Made by a program: the position numbers and the translations under genes. From Agrostemma githago (Eukaryota; Streptophyta; Magnoliopsida; Caryophyllales; Caryophyllaceae): 64,000 nucleotides of DNA. Shown here one piece after another: positions 34,346 through 45,879 of this stretch. The stretch spans positions 71,835,562-71,899,561 of the forward strand of contig OY288242.1 of NCBI GenBank assembly GCA_958450325.1, written 5' to 3'. The notes beneath the pieces were generated by a model that was not told where the DNA came from, did not search any database, and saw nothing but the letters and a program-made list of their open reading frames with translations. Position 1 is the stretch's first letter. Each line of letters begins with the position of its first letter.

Positions 34346-34574
34346 GGGGTTGTTTGGTTGCCTACTTCCCAGGAATTGTCACTTCCTGGGAATTGTTACT
34401 TCCTCCACAATGAAGGAAGTTACTCACTAAGCCCCCATTGGTGGGTAGAACTTCCCATGAAGTCATTTCCCACATGGCAACCAAATAATATTTTTTAATT
34501 CCCATGAAATACAAATTCACGTGAATTTAAAGTTCCCGGTAATTTCATCTTTCCATGGTGAACCAAACGAGCCC
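34346..34574. mobile_element. Harbinger/Tourist-like MITE, 229 bp
   Basis: The termini GGGGTTGTTTGGTT and, in reverse complement, GGGCTCGTTTGGTT form an imperfect inverted repeat, flanked by TCA (34343-34345) and TTA (34575-34577). The inner part has repeated CTTCCCAGGAA / ACTTCC words. Confidence 0.6.
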
Positions 34575-34805
34575 TTATTCTAAACCAATTTCTTCATCAA
34601 AAATTCTTCATTTAAACCTCATCAGTTCTATTTATCAATCAATCATTATTTGCGAATTTACTTTGAATCATAGTTTGGTAATCGTTATTTTATCATATAA
34701 GTAGTACTCCGTAATTTTCATTGAAAATTAAGATTAATTGATGAATGTTACTGTTAATTAATTATCTAGGGTTCTTGTCGTCATTCTCTGACCTCAATTT
34801 TTATT

Positions 34806-35110
34806 TGTATAATCACAAATTAGGACTTTTTGCCGAAAGTCCCTAATTGATGCAATTGATTTAAATTTCATCGCAAATTTGGACTTTTCCGGAACACTTA
34901 ATTGGTTTACATCGCAAATTATGAGTTTTCTAAAGAACTCTGATTGGTGCAATTGATTTGAAATTTACTCGTATCATTGCAAATCAGGACTTTTCGAAGA
35001 ATCCTAGTGCAATTGAATTTGAAATTTATGACCTGAATTTGTACTTAAATCATCACAAATTAGAACTTTTTCGAAGAACCCTAATTGAGGCAATTCAATT
35101 TTGGAATTTT
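34806..35110. repeat. Degenerate tandem repeat, about five units of 40-76 bp
   Basis: Units begin near 34812, 34872, 34912, 34977 and 35053 with CGCAAATTnGGACTTTT-like words, followed by GAAGAACCCTAATTG-like and GCAATTGATTTGAAATTT-like words. It is non-coding. Confidence 0.6.
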
Positions 35111-35376
35111 GTGTCTCTACTAGTTGCTTGTCCGCGCGCGTGACAATTTTAATTGCGTGTTATTTAAAGAGCAATGATGTAGACAAGCTCGGTTTAGTTG
35201 AGACCGTTGTAGACGAGAGCCATGTTGTCATAGCTACATGAAACAGAAAAGGCGCTAAAAATCTAGACCAACCTTGACAATAGTACAGTAAATAAATAAG
35301 ATGAACAACTAAGAGAATAATATTCCCCTACATAACCCGTTAGAAAAATTAACCTATGAGTTGGATCGAGATGATC

Positions 35377-35643
35377 CTAACCAAGACAACGTTTATTAAT
35401 AATGAGCTCTTTGTATTGCTGCGTGATGGCTCCAGCCATATTGCCACCATGATAGAGCACCATTGCAAGGTACTTAGTACTCCTACTTAGAAAAGACTGG
35501 TTAGAGCCTAAAATTATCCTACTACACTCCAAGGTGAAATGCAACTCTAGTGAAATAGCAGCCATGGACAATGGCGTGAAGGGTTTAAAGGCAATCGTTT
35601 CCAAACCCATTGCAGGTACACAGAGCATCAGAGAATCAATCAA
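35377..35643 (-). other. Unassigned 88-residue open frame, possible exon remnant
   Basis: The frame encodes MIDSLMLCVPAMGLETIAFK and ends ITQQYKELIINKRCLG. I recognise no family. A second candidate fragment (35954-36030) lies upstream on the same strand. It could be the remains of a gene whose 5' part was replaced by the repeats starting near 36070, or chance. Confidence 0.2.
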
Positions 35644-35953
35644 CAGTGTCTTTGAAAATTAACAAGAATCATGCACGAAACAAAACGACAACGGGATTGT
35701 GGGGGTAGGGTAAAGACGGAGAGTTTGGTGTATGCATCCATAACCTTTGTTAAAAACACACAAAGGTTGTTTCAAATGACACAGATGAAAACTGTGGCAA
35801 GAACAAAATAATGTCACTATTACGGAACACTGGAAAAAATAATAAAGAAAAGATCTACAAAATTAGACATGATAACTCGAATTTGATCATCTGAATGAGT
35901 TACTTCCCACTATGAACACAATTATTTCTCATCTGGACGTATGCACTCCATTA

Positions 35954-36030
35954 TTAGATCAGTAAAGTAGTTAGCAATCTCTCTATGCATTCGACCAACT
36001 TCTCGACCGTCTCAAACTTCTTCTGATCCC
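35954..36030 (-). other. Possible terminal-exon fragment
   Basis: A good acceptor (TTGCAG) at 36031-36036 precedes a frame encoding DQKKFETVEKLVECIERLL and ending in tandem stops TAA TAA at 35951-35956. Composition looks coding, but I see no matching upstream exon because repeat DNA begins near 36070. Confidence 0.25.
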
Positions 36031-36059
36031 CTGCAATGTACAACTATTGATCACCTCCA

Positions 36060-37117
36060 GCGGATCGGTCGTTTAGCAAAGGATGGAGGATCAAACAATA
36101 TTTATAGACTCGCATAAACACAAAAACTACTAGAGTATTCGTGGTAAGTCGAGGCCCGTCCACAGGGAACGGAACGGAATTGAGTTAAAAGCAACGTGTT
36201 TGGGATCTAGAGTGGGGGTTTAAAAGGGTCGAGTCTATGCTAAAAATGCGGTAAAAGACGAGAATTAAATGACAAGAGAAATAACAATAGAAATAACAAG
36301 AAGTGATCAATCAAGGAATAGGTGTTGGGGGGAAGTCGGGATTCGAAAATTGGGGTCTAAGAGTCTCGAAATCGGGTTGGTCATAACATCGATAAAGGGA
36401 GAATACCAGCTTTCTTCACCCAACTCACCTAACAACCCGCTTTCGCGGCGAAGAAGGGTAAGTCTCAAGTTAAGGTAATTCCTACCCGAGTTTCCCCATA
36501 TTGATAGAAAGAGTCAAGGTCGGTCTAGTTGGCCGGACTAAAACAACGATGACACAACAATCCTAAACAAGATAAACCAACAAGCAAGCAACCCACCAAC
36601 ATCCCTCAATTCAAATAATCCAAGATCCCCATCCCTAACCTCCCAACAAGAAATCTACTCACTACTCGTAATTAAAAACAACAAAACATTAACAAATGAG
36701 GAAACAACTAAAACATGCATATTAACTAAATCTAAAGAAAATAACATCAAAACAATAAGGAAATAACAATCTAACAATTTAATCACAAAACTATGGAAGA
36801 AATGCAATCAACAAAATAAACTAGGAAATAATCTAGAATAACATAAATTAGATCTAGAGAAACTAACAACAAACAATGAATAAAAATAACAATCAACAAA
36901 ATAAAACATAAAACAATCTAAGAATAAAGATGATCAAAACAACACAATAATGAAAGAATAATTAAATGAACAATATTGAAAGAACAAGATTAAATCTAAA
37001 CTAGAGATTAGAGAGTGAAAGAGAAATATATCAACTATGAAGATTAACAATAAAGAAGAAAATTGCATAAATAAAGGATGAATCTTTGATGAAGAGAATA
37101 GAAGATTTGTCACTAAT

Positions 37118-37119
<2 letters not shown>
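36060..37119. repeat. Unclassified dispersed repeat / LTR-like sequence
   Basis: The segment from about 36060 (rows with GTAAGTCGAGGCCCGTCCAC near 36144) has the look of dispersed retroelement sequence seen in many plant genomes. A long AAC/AAT-rich tract (36560-37015) follows. No coding region or boundaries were found. Confidence 0.35.
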
Positions 37120-37198
<79 letters not shown>

Positions 37199-37199
37199 T
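37120..37199. repeat. Compound microsatellite (TA)n(GA)n
   Basis: About 17 TA units are followed by about 20 GA units with a single interruption. Confidence 0.95.
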
Positions 37200-38524
37200 G
37201 AGATCAGGTGAGTCCACTTATATATATTGAGTCCGTGAGTCCCCATCTTAGCCCTTGTGATGCGAATGCGGAAGCGGTTTAGAATAAGAAATGATGATTG
37301 GATCGAAGGTTAATGTAACCTTGGTTAATGACGTGGATTTTGGAGTGAAATTGAACTAAGGTTAATGGAACCCTGGTTCGTGGTTAAGGTCTGTGGGGAT
37401 TTTGAGTTTTGTGGCTCGGCTATTTTTGGGAAGCAGACGCTTCGTTTTTTTTGTATTTTGTGATCCGATGTTAATCGGTGAGTAACCAAAGGATATTTAA
37501 CCCGTAGTTCGACCTTGAACCCGGAATTAATAGCTCAGAGTTTGGAGCACCAACCCTCTAAACACTTCGAAGCACCTTCTCGAAGTTTAAACACGAGATT
37601 AACAAATTAATCCAGAGTTTGACAAGTTGTTTGTAAATTCATAAATATTCGATCCTTTATTCGATGAAAGACATTGGCTTATATAGCCTACAATGCGTAA
37701 TATCCTCGTTATATTCCGAGTGATATTCTAGAATATAATAATACTAATATAAAAAGAAACAAATACTACGAAATATAACTACTAGTATCACATGCCACCT
37801 ATGGGTGTGATCTTTATTCTACTTGCTTTAAATAAAAGATAGTGTGTATCATGGGAGATCACGACATCCCCACTTATTTGATGAAGATCCACTAGCTTGA
37901 TTCCTTGCCATATATGAGAGATTTCCACAGCTCCAATTATTTGATGGAGATCCTTTTGTTTATTTCTTGCCACATATTCAAGATAGTTTGATATCCCAAA
38001 TATTTGGAGATCCTCTTGTTGCCTTTTATGTGAAATTGGTGTATCATAAAAGATACTAGTCATATCTCTTTTTATCCTCCTACCATTATGGTGGATATCT
38101 TGCCAATCCCACGAGATCCTCCATATCCTTTTAGAATAAGAAATATTCTCTTGATAGATCCCTTGTTTAGTTGCACGAATCTGGCCATGTTTGGGCCAAT
38201 ACACGCCTACCCATAACGATTTGTGATAGGATGGTTCACATGCGTAGTCAATTGCTTTATCAGGACCGTTGACTAATTTTTTGGGCTCCACAATCGGATC
38301 ACCTTGATTCAATGTTAGATTAATGGACAAGATTTGATCTCATAATTAAGGAAATAACTATAATATCTATCAAAATATATTTTCTTTCTCTCTCTTCCTT
38401 AATTATCTCGGTACAAATTCTCTCTTTCCTATCAAATTTTTAATTGCCTCTTTATCTCACACAACAAGTTTATATAAAATTAAGTTTTTTGTCATCTTCA
38501 GCAAAAAATCATTCGTTCCCTACT
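37200..38524. other. Non-coding, probably old repeat DNA
   Basis: A 180-codon open frame on the minus strand (37788-38330) has low-complexity, partly repeated content (DLHQIIGAVEISHIWQG and DLHQISGDVVISH) that follows a repeat of about 70 bp in the DNA (GGAGATCC/GGTATGTTG words). I do not think it codes for a protein. Confidence 0.4.
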
Positions 38525-39116
38525 GCCATTGTACGTATGTTACCCTGTTACTGCCATAATCCATAAACTATGTTACTGTAACTCATACGTTATATTACTC
38601 TAATTCATGAACTATGTTACTTTAACTCATAAAATCTGTTACGTTGCATAGTCTCTTGCAAAAACTGTTACTCTAACTCATACAATGTGTTACTTTAATT
38701 CATAAATTGTGTTACTTTAACTCATAAAATCAGTTACGTTGCATAGTAGTCTCTTGCAAAAACAGAAGTTCCAATTAACAAAAAGAACAATGTTTGTTTT
38801 TATTAAGATACTCCAAAACAAAAAGTGGTACAATATTCTAACTAAATCAACTCCATTACAATTCCAATGTTTCACACTTGTTACTCATAATGTCCTACTT
38901 ATAATTCTGCTTCTTCTTCATCCTTCTCGTTTTCTCCGTCTTCTTCTTTTTTATCTTCTTCATCATCATCTCAGAAGCTTTGATTTAATCTCAATGGAGA
39001 AAACTCTCACCCACATCCCTACATCATTCATATGGATTAAAGTAACAGATAACAAGAGTTAAAGTAACAGATGAAGTGCATTGAAGTAACAATTAATTAA
39101 ATTAACAGAGTATGCT
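38525..39116. repeat. Tandem and inverted GTTACTTTAACTC repeats
   Basis: Words like TGTTACTTTAACTCATAAA recur about every 20-23 bp from 38560 to 38735 inside two larger units of about 110 bp that end GTTACGTTGCATAG then CTCTTGCAAAAAC. From 39035 to 39110 the same word occurs in opposite orientation (GAGTTAAAGTAACAG). The whole may be an inverted-repeat element cut by element C. Confidence 0.5.
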
Positions 39117-41443
39117 TGTAGACACCCGCATTTTGACTGCCAGGTGTCTATGGCAGTTTCCAAAAAACACCCGATGATGATCGGACGCTAACGTGCTTCT
39201 ATGCGCTCGGATACGGGCTCAAATCAATTAATCGCTGGCTAACACACTTACAGAGTACAAATCTCACAAAATCAACCTCGAATCCAGGCCCAGCGGACCG
39301 TTCCGAGCCAAACAAGACTAATTTGGGCCAAAACCGACACCTGAATTAAAACCGACTTTTTGCGATTGGGTCAACCTTGGTCAAGGTCGTTTCCGAGACA
39401 TACAAAACAACCATTCACAACAACAAAAGTCCAACTCAAGAAGCAAAATCAACAGTCCATCTTCAGACGGGCCATCAGGTCAAGTCCGTCAAGGCAAAAC
39501 CCTAGACACCAAAGTGCATGACCATGCCTATATAAACACCCCCATGCAACACACTTTCAGACATTGAAAAAAAACCCTAGAGCAACCCTACACACACATA
39601 CAACATCTATTACAAACCCTAATCAAACCCTAGCAATTCTAGACTAGCAAAAAAACCCTAAACCTAGTTTTAGGAATCAATCCCGAGCCACCATAACTTA
39701 ACCTCCATAAAACCTCGAAGACTCTTGTGTTAAAGCCACGGTTACGAGTTCGATCCGAGACAAGAACATGTAGGTTGAGGGTGTCAAAACCCCGTTCTCT
39801 CCTTCTTCTCTTCCTCTCGTCATCTTCTTCGCTTTTTCTTACTTTTTTATTTTTATTTTTTTTTCCTTTATTGCATCATAATATCGATAATACTAATACA
39901 AAACATTAAAATACTTATCGATTTGTGTCGAATAAGAGGGGTATCGGAATAAGGAAACACGAATATACAAGTGTACTGCACACAGCGTTGACGGTCGCTT
40001 GTTCCAATACCCCGATTATTTGATTATTGAGATAAGTTAACTTAAACAATATTCTTTTTATTTCGTTTGCATCATTATCATTAGTCGTATATTTACATTA
40101 TTTTTCAAAAACAAGCATTATATTTAATAAGGGTCGAAACCCGTTGATGCGGATCCGACATCAAACAATTCGCAAGAATTAATTATGATGTCGGGATGCG
40201 GAGGGAATCAAGTCGAGTTTTTTTAATTAAAGTATCGATCTATTAGATCCGATACCAATTCCATAATTGGATGTCGAATCTAATGATTTAGTCAAATAAA
40301 TTAATTAACACGATTTTCGTTGATGCTAATATAGATGTCCTCTAATTCAATTGGATTAATTACGACATTAATAAACGCGGAGAAAATTTATATCGTGCTA
40401 GTTAATTTAAAACGACTTATATTATTTTATTTATTTTTTCACTCTAGTATTCCATATCGATTCCATAATCGGATATGGGATATAACGAGGATCAAAATCA
40501 AAATCGAGTATAAATTATTCCAAGTATTTAATATCAATTTCATAATCGAATATTGAATACGACGAATATCGAAAATATTAAGTCAAGTGCAAATTACGCA
40601 ATATTTGTACGCGATTTAATAAAATCATCAATTTTCCGAAGAAAACAATTTCGCTCTTTTTTTATTATTATTCTTCGAACATCATTTTTTTAGACAAAAC
40701 ATTTTTTTTAGATCTCAATATATTTTTCCTTGACCTCGGTCAACACGTGTTAATCCATCACGTGACCTACTATTCTTTCCAAAATCATGCATTCATCACA
40801 TCTATATCTTTATTCAATTTATTACTCGTTACATCGTTACTAACGGTTTGATTGTTTCTTTTGTCGATTTTTGTCGTTTATTTTATTTTACTAAAATGAA
40901 CCCACATGCTAAAATTCCACTTTGACGTAGAATTAATTGCATTAAATCGACATAGAAACCCTTTTCAATTCCATTCACATGTTTAGGGAAAATAATCTTT
41001 GCATATCTTTTTCCCGTTCAATTAACGCGCGTATTGGAAAGTCATTCGAATTCTTAGTAGAGGCCGCTAATGTGCGGGCGGGGTTGGGTGTCCTTTGTGG
41101 GCTTCCCAACACGTACCCTCACCCCTTACTCAGAACCTCGGTTTCCGGATGCCCGAAACCGTTGGCGCAGGAGAGTCATTCAATACACAATATCCGATAA
41201 TGTCGGTATTGGTATCAAATGCAAAGGGACGAGCCCAATAAACTCTGACATCGGAAATGGGCCGTATTTTGTATACGGACCACTACGACATAGAGTGGGC
41301 TCGAATGGTTCCGAATAACCACAAAATTCGGTGGCGACTCCACATAGACCTAAATTTCAATTCGATCCGTTTCATATGGAGATTCATTCGCCTACCCAAA
41401 CCTGCGCGTGGCCGCGTCGGGGTGGACCTATGTCATGTCCACA
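39117..41443 (+). repeat. Element C 5' LTR (2327 bp)
   Basis: It starts TGTAGACACC and ends TGTCCACA. A TATA box, TATATAAA, lies at 39529-39536, followed by a C/A-rich stretch with several AACCCTA words. The U5 part contains diverged repeats around AATTCCATAATCGGATAT. It is similar to the LTR of element A, which lies in the opposite orientation at the other end of the gene island. Confidence 0.88.
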
Positions 41444-41446
41444 ATT

Positions 41447-41464
41447 TGGCGACTCCGCTGGGGA
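41447..41464 (+). other. Element C primer binding site, tRNA-Arg type
   Basis: TGGCGACTCCGCTGGGGA, three bases after the LTR end, is identical to that of element A. Confidence 0.8.
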
Positions 41465-42525
41465 TTAACTGATGCGTGACTTACCATCGGCATCCTCAGG
41501 GTGAGACTCGAATAGAAATCGTTTGACAAATACAATGCGCGTGTTAGTTTTACGGTTCATGCATAACCCATATTTTCCCGGGCCGGTACTGGTGACCGAC
41601 GTCCCACTATACCATTGATGTACTCCAACATGGATATGTCAAAAGGTGTCCATAGTCGATTCGAGTGGGTTTCGCGGCATGTTCTAAGCTCAATTCGACT
41701 TAGAGAGTCCGTCCCGATCAACGTCTAGGCTATGTACACTGGTATAGACCCTTTCAAACCGACCGAGACTTAGTGTAGAGCATACATAGCGTCGTTATAA
41801 TGCTTGTGTGACTACGTGCTACTTGGTTTCCGAGTCATTTTTCAAAAATGTCAACTTTTCAAAAATTACATCCTCCTTTTCAAGATATTCGATTTTCAAA
41901 ACCCGGGACATACCGAATTTAGGACTTATGATTTTACTCAAAATAGCCTATTTTCTAGCCGGTATGCTGCCCAAATCAAAACTCGAACTTTCAAAACTCG
42001 TGGCCCAATGACTTTTCGTCCTCTTTTTCGGAAATTTGGGCCATTCACCGAGTCCACTCGGTCCTTCTTCAAAAATCAATCAATTTTCAAAAAAAACTTC
42101 CCTCCTCTTAGGACTTCCCATAGTTAGCAGTGTCGGGTCATGTCTTAAGTTGTCAAGTTTCTCTAGCGTCGAAGCTCTGTCGATCTTACATCACGAGCTT
42201 CTTCCCTATCCCAGTCCGCCTTATTAGACTAAGGCAAGGCCCACCTAAGTAGGACATACTCTTACGAAGGAGGGCCCGTCAACACGATCGAGTCAAAAGT
42301 CTGGGGGATGTCCCGCGTGAACCTTCCTTCGAACAGGACTAGGCCCACTTGCCGAATCCTAAGGAAAGCCCACACTTCACAAGTCACCCGTCTAAGCGTC
42401 TTCTTCGAGTCATTTCCCTTTTTGTCTCGTTCGGGATGTACTTTCTATTCTGGGATTTCTGGGCTAGTTTCTGATTACGCGGTGTTCTTACAGACAGGCC
42501 AGCCACAACCCGACATCAACGCAAG
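41465..42525 (+). other. Element C leader
   Basis: A 1.06-kb leader without a long open frame. Blocks match the element B leader, such as CTGTAAGAACACCGCG-like sequence read in the other orientation near 42477-42492. Confidence 0.65.
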
Positions 42526-42821
42526 ATGGAGGATTTGAAAAATGCCCTAACCAAGATCGAGACTCAACTGACCTCCATCCTCGCTAACCAAGCAACTTTG
42601 GACACCCGTCTGAGCACTGTGGAGAAGACGGTCCCAGTTGAAGGAGGCGATTCCGTTGGGCCCATAGCCGAATTGGTCAGTGTCGTTCGCAGGCTCGAGG
42701 AGCAAGTCCACTTGTCAACAAGCAACTCGATCCACTCCGAGAATGCTCGCATTTATTCACCTTTGAATGACGAGCTACCGGCCAACCTCAACTTGACGGG
42801 AATTCCTATGTTTGAGGGTAC
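42526..42821 (+). pseudogene. Element C Gag N-terminus, interrupted by element B
   Basis: MEDLKNALTKIETQLTSILA opens a coiled Gag N-terminus that continues to LPANLNLTGIPMFEG, then is broken by the LTR of element B at 42822. The last five host bases GGTAC (42817-42821) are repeated at 59543-59547. With the insert and one GGTAC copy set aside, Gag reads on in frame at 59548 (EDPVHHIRSFKDF). Beyond the break, the protein has two further lesions (see 59543-61951 and 61952-64000). Confidence 0.9.
42817..42821. other. Element B target site duplication, left copy
   Basis: GGTAC immediately before the LTR; the second copy is at 59543-59547. Confidence 0.95.
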
Positions 42822-45750
42822 TGTGGACATGACGTAGGTCCACCCCGACGCGGCCACGCGCGGGTTTGGGTAGGCGAATGAATCTCGTGGTGAGATTGCT
42901 CTCGGGTTCGAAATTTAAGTCAAAATGGAGTCGCCACCGAATTTTGTGGTTATTCGGAACCATACGAGCCCACTCTATGTCGTCATGGGCTTTACACAAA
43001 GTAAGCCCACTTCGATTTCAGAGTTCATTGGGCTCGTCCCTTTGCATTGCAATACCGATACCGTATAAACCGGCTTTCGTATATAGAATGACTCTCGTGC
43101 GCCAAGGGTTTCGGACATCCGGAAACCAAAGGTTCTGAGTAAGGGGTGAGGGTACGTGTTGGGAAGCCCACTAAGGACACCCAACCCCGCCCGCACATGG
43201 CGGCCTCTACTAAGACATCGTTCGTGTTCGTGTGTGCGCGCTAGTAAAACGATTAAATGATATGCAAACAGCGTTTTCGGGCTAAGCATATTAATAGTAC
43301 GTGGACTACGTCATTTAATGCATCTTATTTTTGGTCAAAGTGATTTAGCATGCGAGGTTCGTTTATAAAGCGTAAAAGCAAGTAAATAAACAAAGCTCGA
43401 AAGTAAATGAAAAAGGTAACGTACAAGTTACACGGGCGGAAATACAACCCGGAATTCACAATACAACATTACGTAAAAGTAATAAAAATAACGCGATACA
43501 AAGATATGGACGGACCCGTATGCAAGCTAGACCGCGAAATGTGTAGATGGACTAACCCCGATTAAATACACATTATATCGTGTACTAAACGAAGGACGGA
43601 AATATGAGACTGTGGCGTATTGCTAGCCCGATCTCATATCCCGTAGTCTCGTCCCGACTTATCATGTCAAAAGTTGGTCAAAGTCGTTCTACGTGTCGTG
43701 CTAAGCATGGTTTTGAAAATAGGATAGTCACGTGATAGTCTTTACACGTGATGACTAATGTCGATAAAAAAAGGCGAGGCTTGAAAGGTGTGTCAAGGCC
43801 CTCGGTTATGGGGCTACAGGACTCACTCGGTCGAGTCATGGCCTGACTCGGTCGAGTGCGTCCTAAAAGAAGCTTCTGCCCACGGTTTGGGGTGCTACTC
43901 GATCGAGTAGCAGGTGTACTCGATCGAGTGGCACCTGTACGAGTTGTGACTCGTGTTTTTATGTGTTTTAAATCGAGAGTTGGCCAAATTAAATCAAAAT
44001 ATTGACGAATTTAGATTTAATTCGATTTGCCATGATAAACGTGAGTTTTAGAAAATGAGTTCACGTGATTGGCTTTACACGTGTCGACTAAGAGTCGTAA
44101 AAACAAGACGAGGCTTAAATGTTGCACTTAAACTCTCGGTTTTCTGGGTTACAGGACCCACTCGGTCGAGTCATGGTCTGACTCGGTCGAGTGTGCCCTC
44201 GAAAGGTATTCTGCCCAGTTTTATGGACACTACTCGATCGAGTGTCCTATGCACTCGGTCGAGTAGTCCCTGTACGAGCGTTAGCTCGCTTCGTTTTTGG
44301 GGTTGAAAACGACGGTCGGTCGAGTTAAATACAAATATCGCTTGATTCGAATTTAACTCAACCTCCGGTACTACAATCGTGTACATATACGATCATAATA
44401 CCGTCGTCGGGATTTTATGAAATGTTTGTGAATTTGAATTAATGACGGAATTGCATCCCTCTACGTCACGACATCGAAACTAACCCTTTCGGGTTATGTG
44501 ATGTCGGTTTTCGTGTCAACGGGTTCCGCACTAATTAAAATGGGATTGAATACGTTCAACTACGATTAGTCGCGATCACGTCACGCCCTTGAGTACATTG
44601 GGGCGGGGCTCCCCGAAAGGGCTCCACCTCTGTTGTTGCTCGTGAAGGGATTAGACGGACTTTAGGCGACAATTATAGTCAAACGTATCCGAAACCGGGA
44701 TTTTGATACTAGTTATATATATATACACGGTATGGTTATAATGTTAGCAACGAATTGTAAAAGTTAGTATGCAAGAAAAAGTAAAATGTTAGAGTGTTAG
44801 ATGTTAGAGTGTTAGATGTTAGATTTACGATACTAGTAAAAGTACAAAATAAACGATACAAAAACATAAGCGTAAATAGCAAAGATAGAAACGGGGTTTG
44901 GGACACCCTCAACATACATGCTTAGTAAGGACCTCGGAAATGGGCTCGCGAATAGTGACGGGACTATGGAGTATCGAGGATGTATGTAAGTTATGGTGTG
45001 TGTGTGTGTTGTCGGTTTATCGAGGGACAAGGGACTCGGTTTTTTGTGTATAGGGCTTAGGGTTGCTAAGGCTTGTAGTGTAGAAAATGTGACTGAAATG
45101 TGAGGTGAATATGGGGTAAAAATGGAGGTGTAAGAGTTGGTCCCCAAAAAGTCCCCTAAATGCATGGGGGTGAAGCGGTATTTATAGGCAGCCCCGACCC
45201 CGGGTCACTCGACCGAGTGGCGCGGGTGCACTCGATCGAGTGCCCTCGTGAATGTATCTGGACGGGTTCGAAGAGGCTCCACTCGATCGAGTGGCCAATC
45301 CACTCGACCGAGTGGATCAATTAGGCCGGGCTATTTTGGGCGTGATTGCCCTTGATTTATGCTTAATTGATTATGATTGATTTGGCTAATTTTGGCTGAT
45401 TCGTGAGTGATTTGGATAGATTTGTGAACCTGGTGCATGTTTCGGGAACGCACCCGGTCGCTCTTTGTGTCGGGTTTGTCTTGACCGGGTTTTGACCCGG
45501 TCGCTAAAAGACGGGAATTATTTTTGGTGCCGGTTTTGGCCCAAATTAGTCTCATTTTGCTCGGAACGACCCACTGAGCCTGAATTTGAGGTCTGTTTTG
45601 TGAGATTATTACTCCGCTAAAAGTCCATGTCAGATATTATTGATTTCGGGCCCAAATCCGAGTATACTAAGTCACGTTTGCGTCCGATCATCATCGGGTG
45701 TTTGTCGGGAACTGCTATAGACACTAGCAGGCAAAATGCGGGTGTCTACA
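42822..45750 (-). repeat. Element B 3' LTR (left copy, 2929 bp)
   Basis: It is identical in length to the right LTR with a constant offset of 13,792. I saw two differences: G at 45289 against A at 59081, and A at 45577 against G at 59369. The minus-strand TATA box TATAAATA is at 45179-45186. It carries twelve 12-bp palindromes in six pairs (43825, 43846; 43897, 43918; 44160, 44181; 44232, 44253; 45207, 45230; 45281, 45302). Confidence 0.95.
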
Positions 45751-45761
45751 GAGCCCCCACT
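45751..45761 (-). other. Element B polypurine tract
   Basis: The minus strand reads AGTGGGGGCTC directly before the 3' LTR start TGTAGACA, the expected place for the plus-strand primer. Confidence 0.75.
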
Positions 45762-45879
45762 CTGACTGAGGCTTGGACAAGGCAAAAGTCAGAGTAGCCA
45801 CCAGGCCAATCGCAGATTACGACCTGGCAGCCTTCCGGTCGGGTCGTTTATAGTCCAGTAGACTTGCGTGAAGGGCTCG

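Larger units (their letters stand above)
39117..42821 (+). mobile_element. Element C: Ty3/gypsy Tat-type retrotransposon, 5' portion
   Basis: It comprises LTR 39117-41443, primer site 41447-41464, a leader of about 1.06 kb, and the first 98 Gag codons. It is interrupted at 42821 by element B and resumes at 59543. The 5-bp word ATGCT before the LTR (39112-39116) should be the target duplication, with its partner beyond the window. Confidence 0.92.

Noticed and set aside
37788..38330. 180-codon open frame on the minus strand
   Set aside because: Repeated, low-complexity translation over a DNA repeat of about 70 bp. No promoter, splice partner or known family.
41447..41464. A tRNA-Arg gene at the primer binding sites
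   Set aside because: Only the last 18 bases complement the tRNA 3' end. There is no cloverleaf or pol III boxes, so it is a primer site.
44055..45165. Several open frames of 70-110 codons inside both LTRs of element B
   Set aside because: They overlap promoter and palindrome sequence, lie on both strands, and have no domain content; chance frames in LTR DNA.
43825..45313. CRISPR-like array
   Set aside because: The repeats are 12-bp palindromes with 9-11 bp spacers inside a plant LTR, with no cas genes. They are not a CRISPR array.
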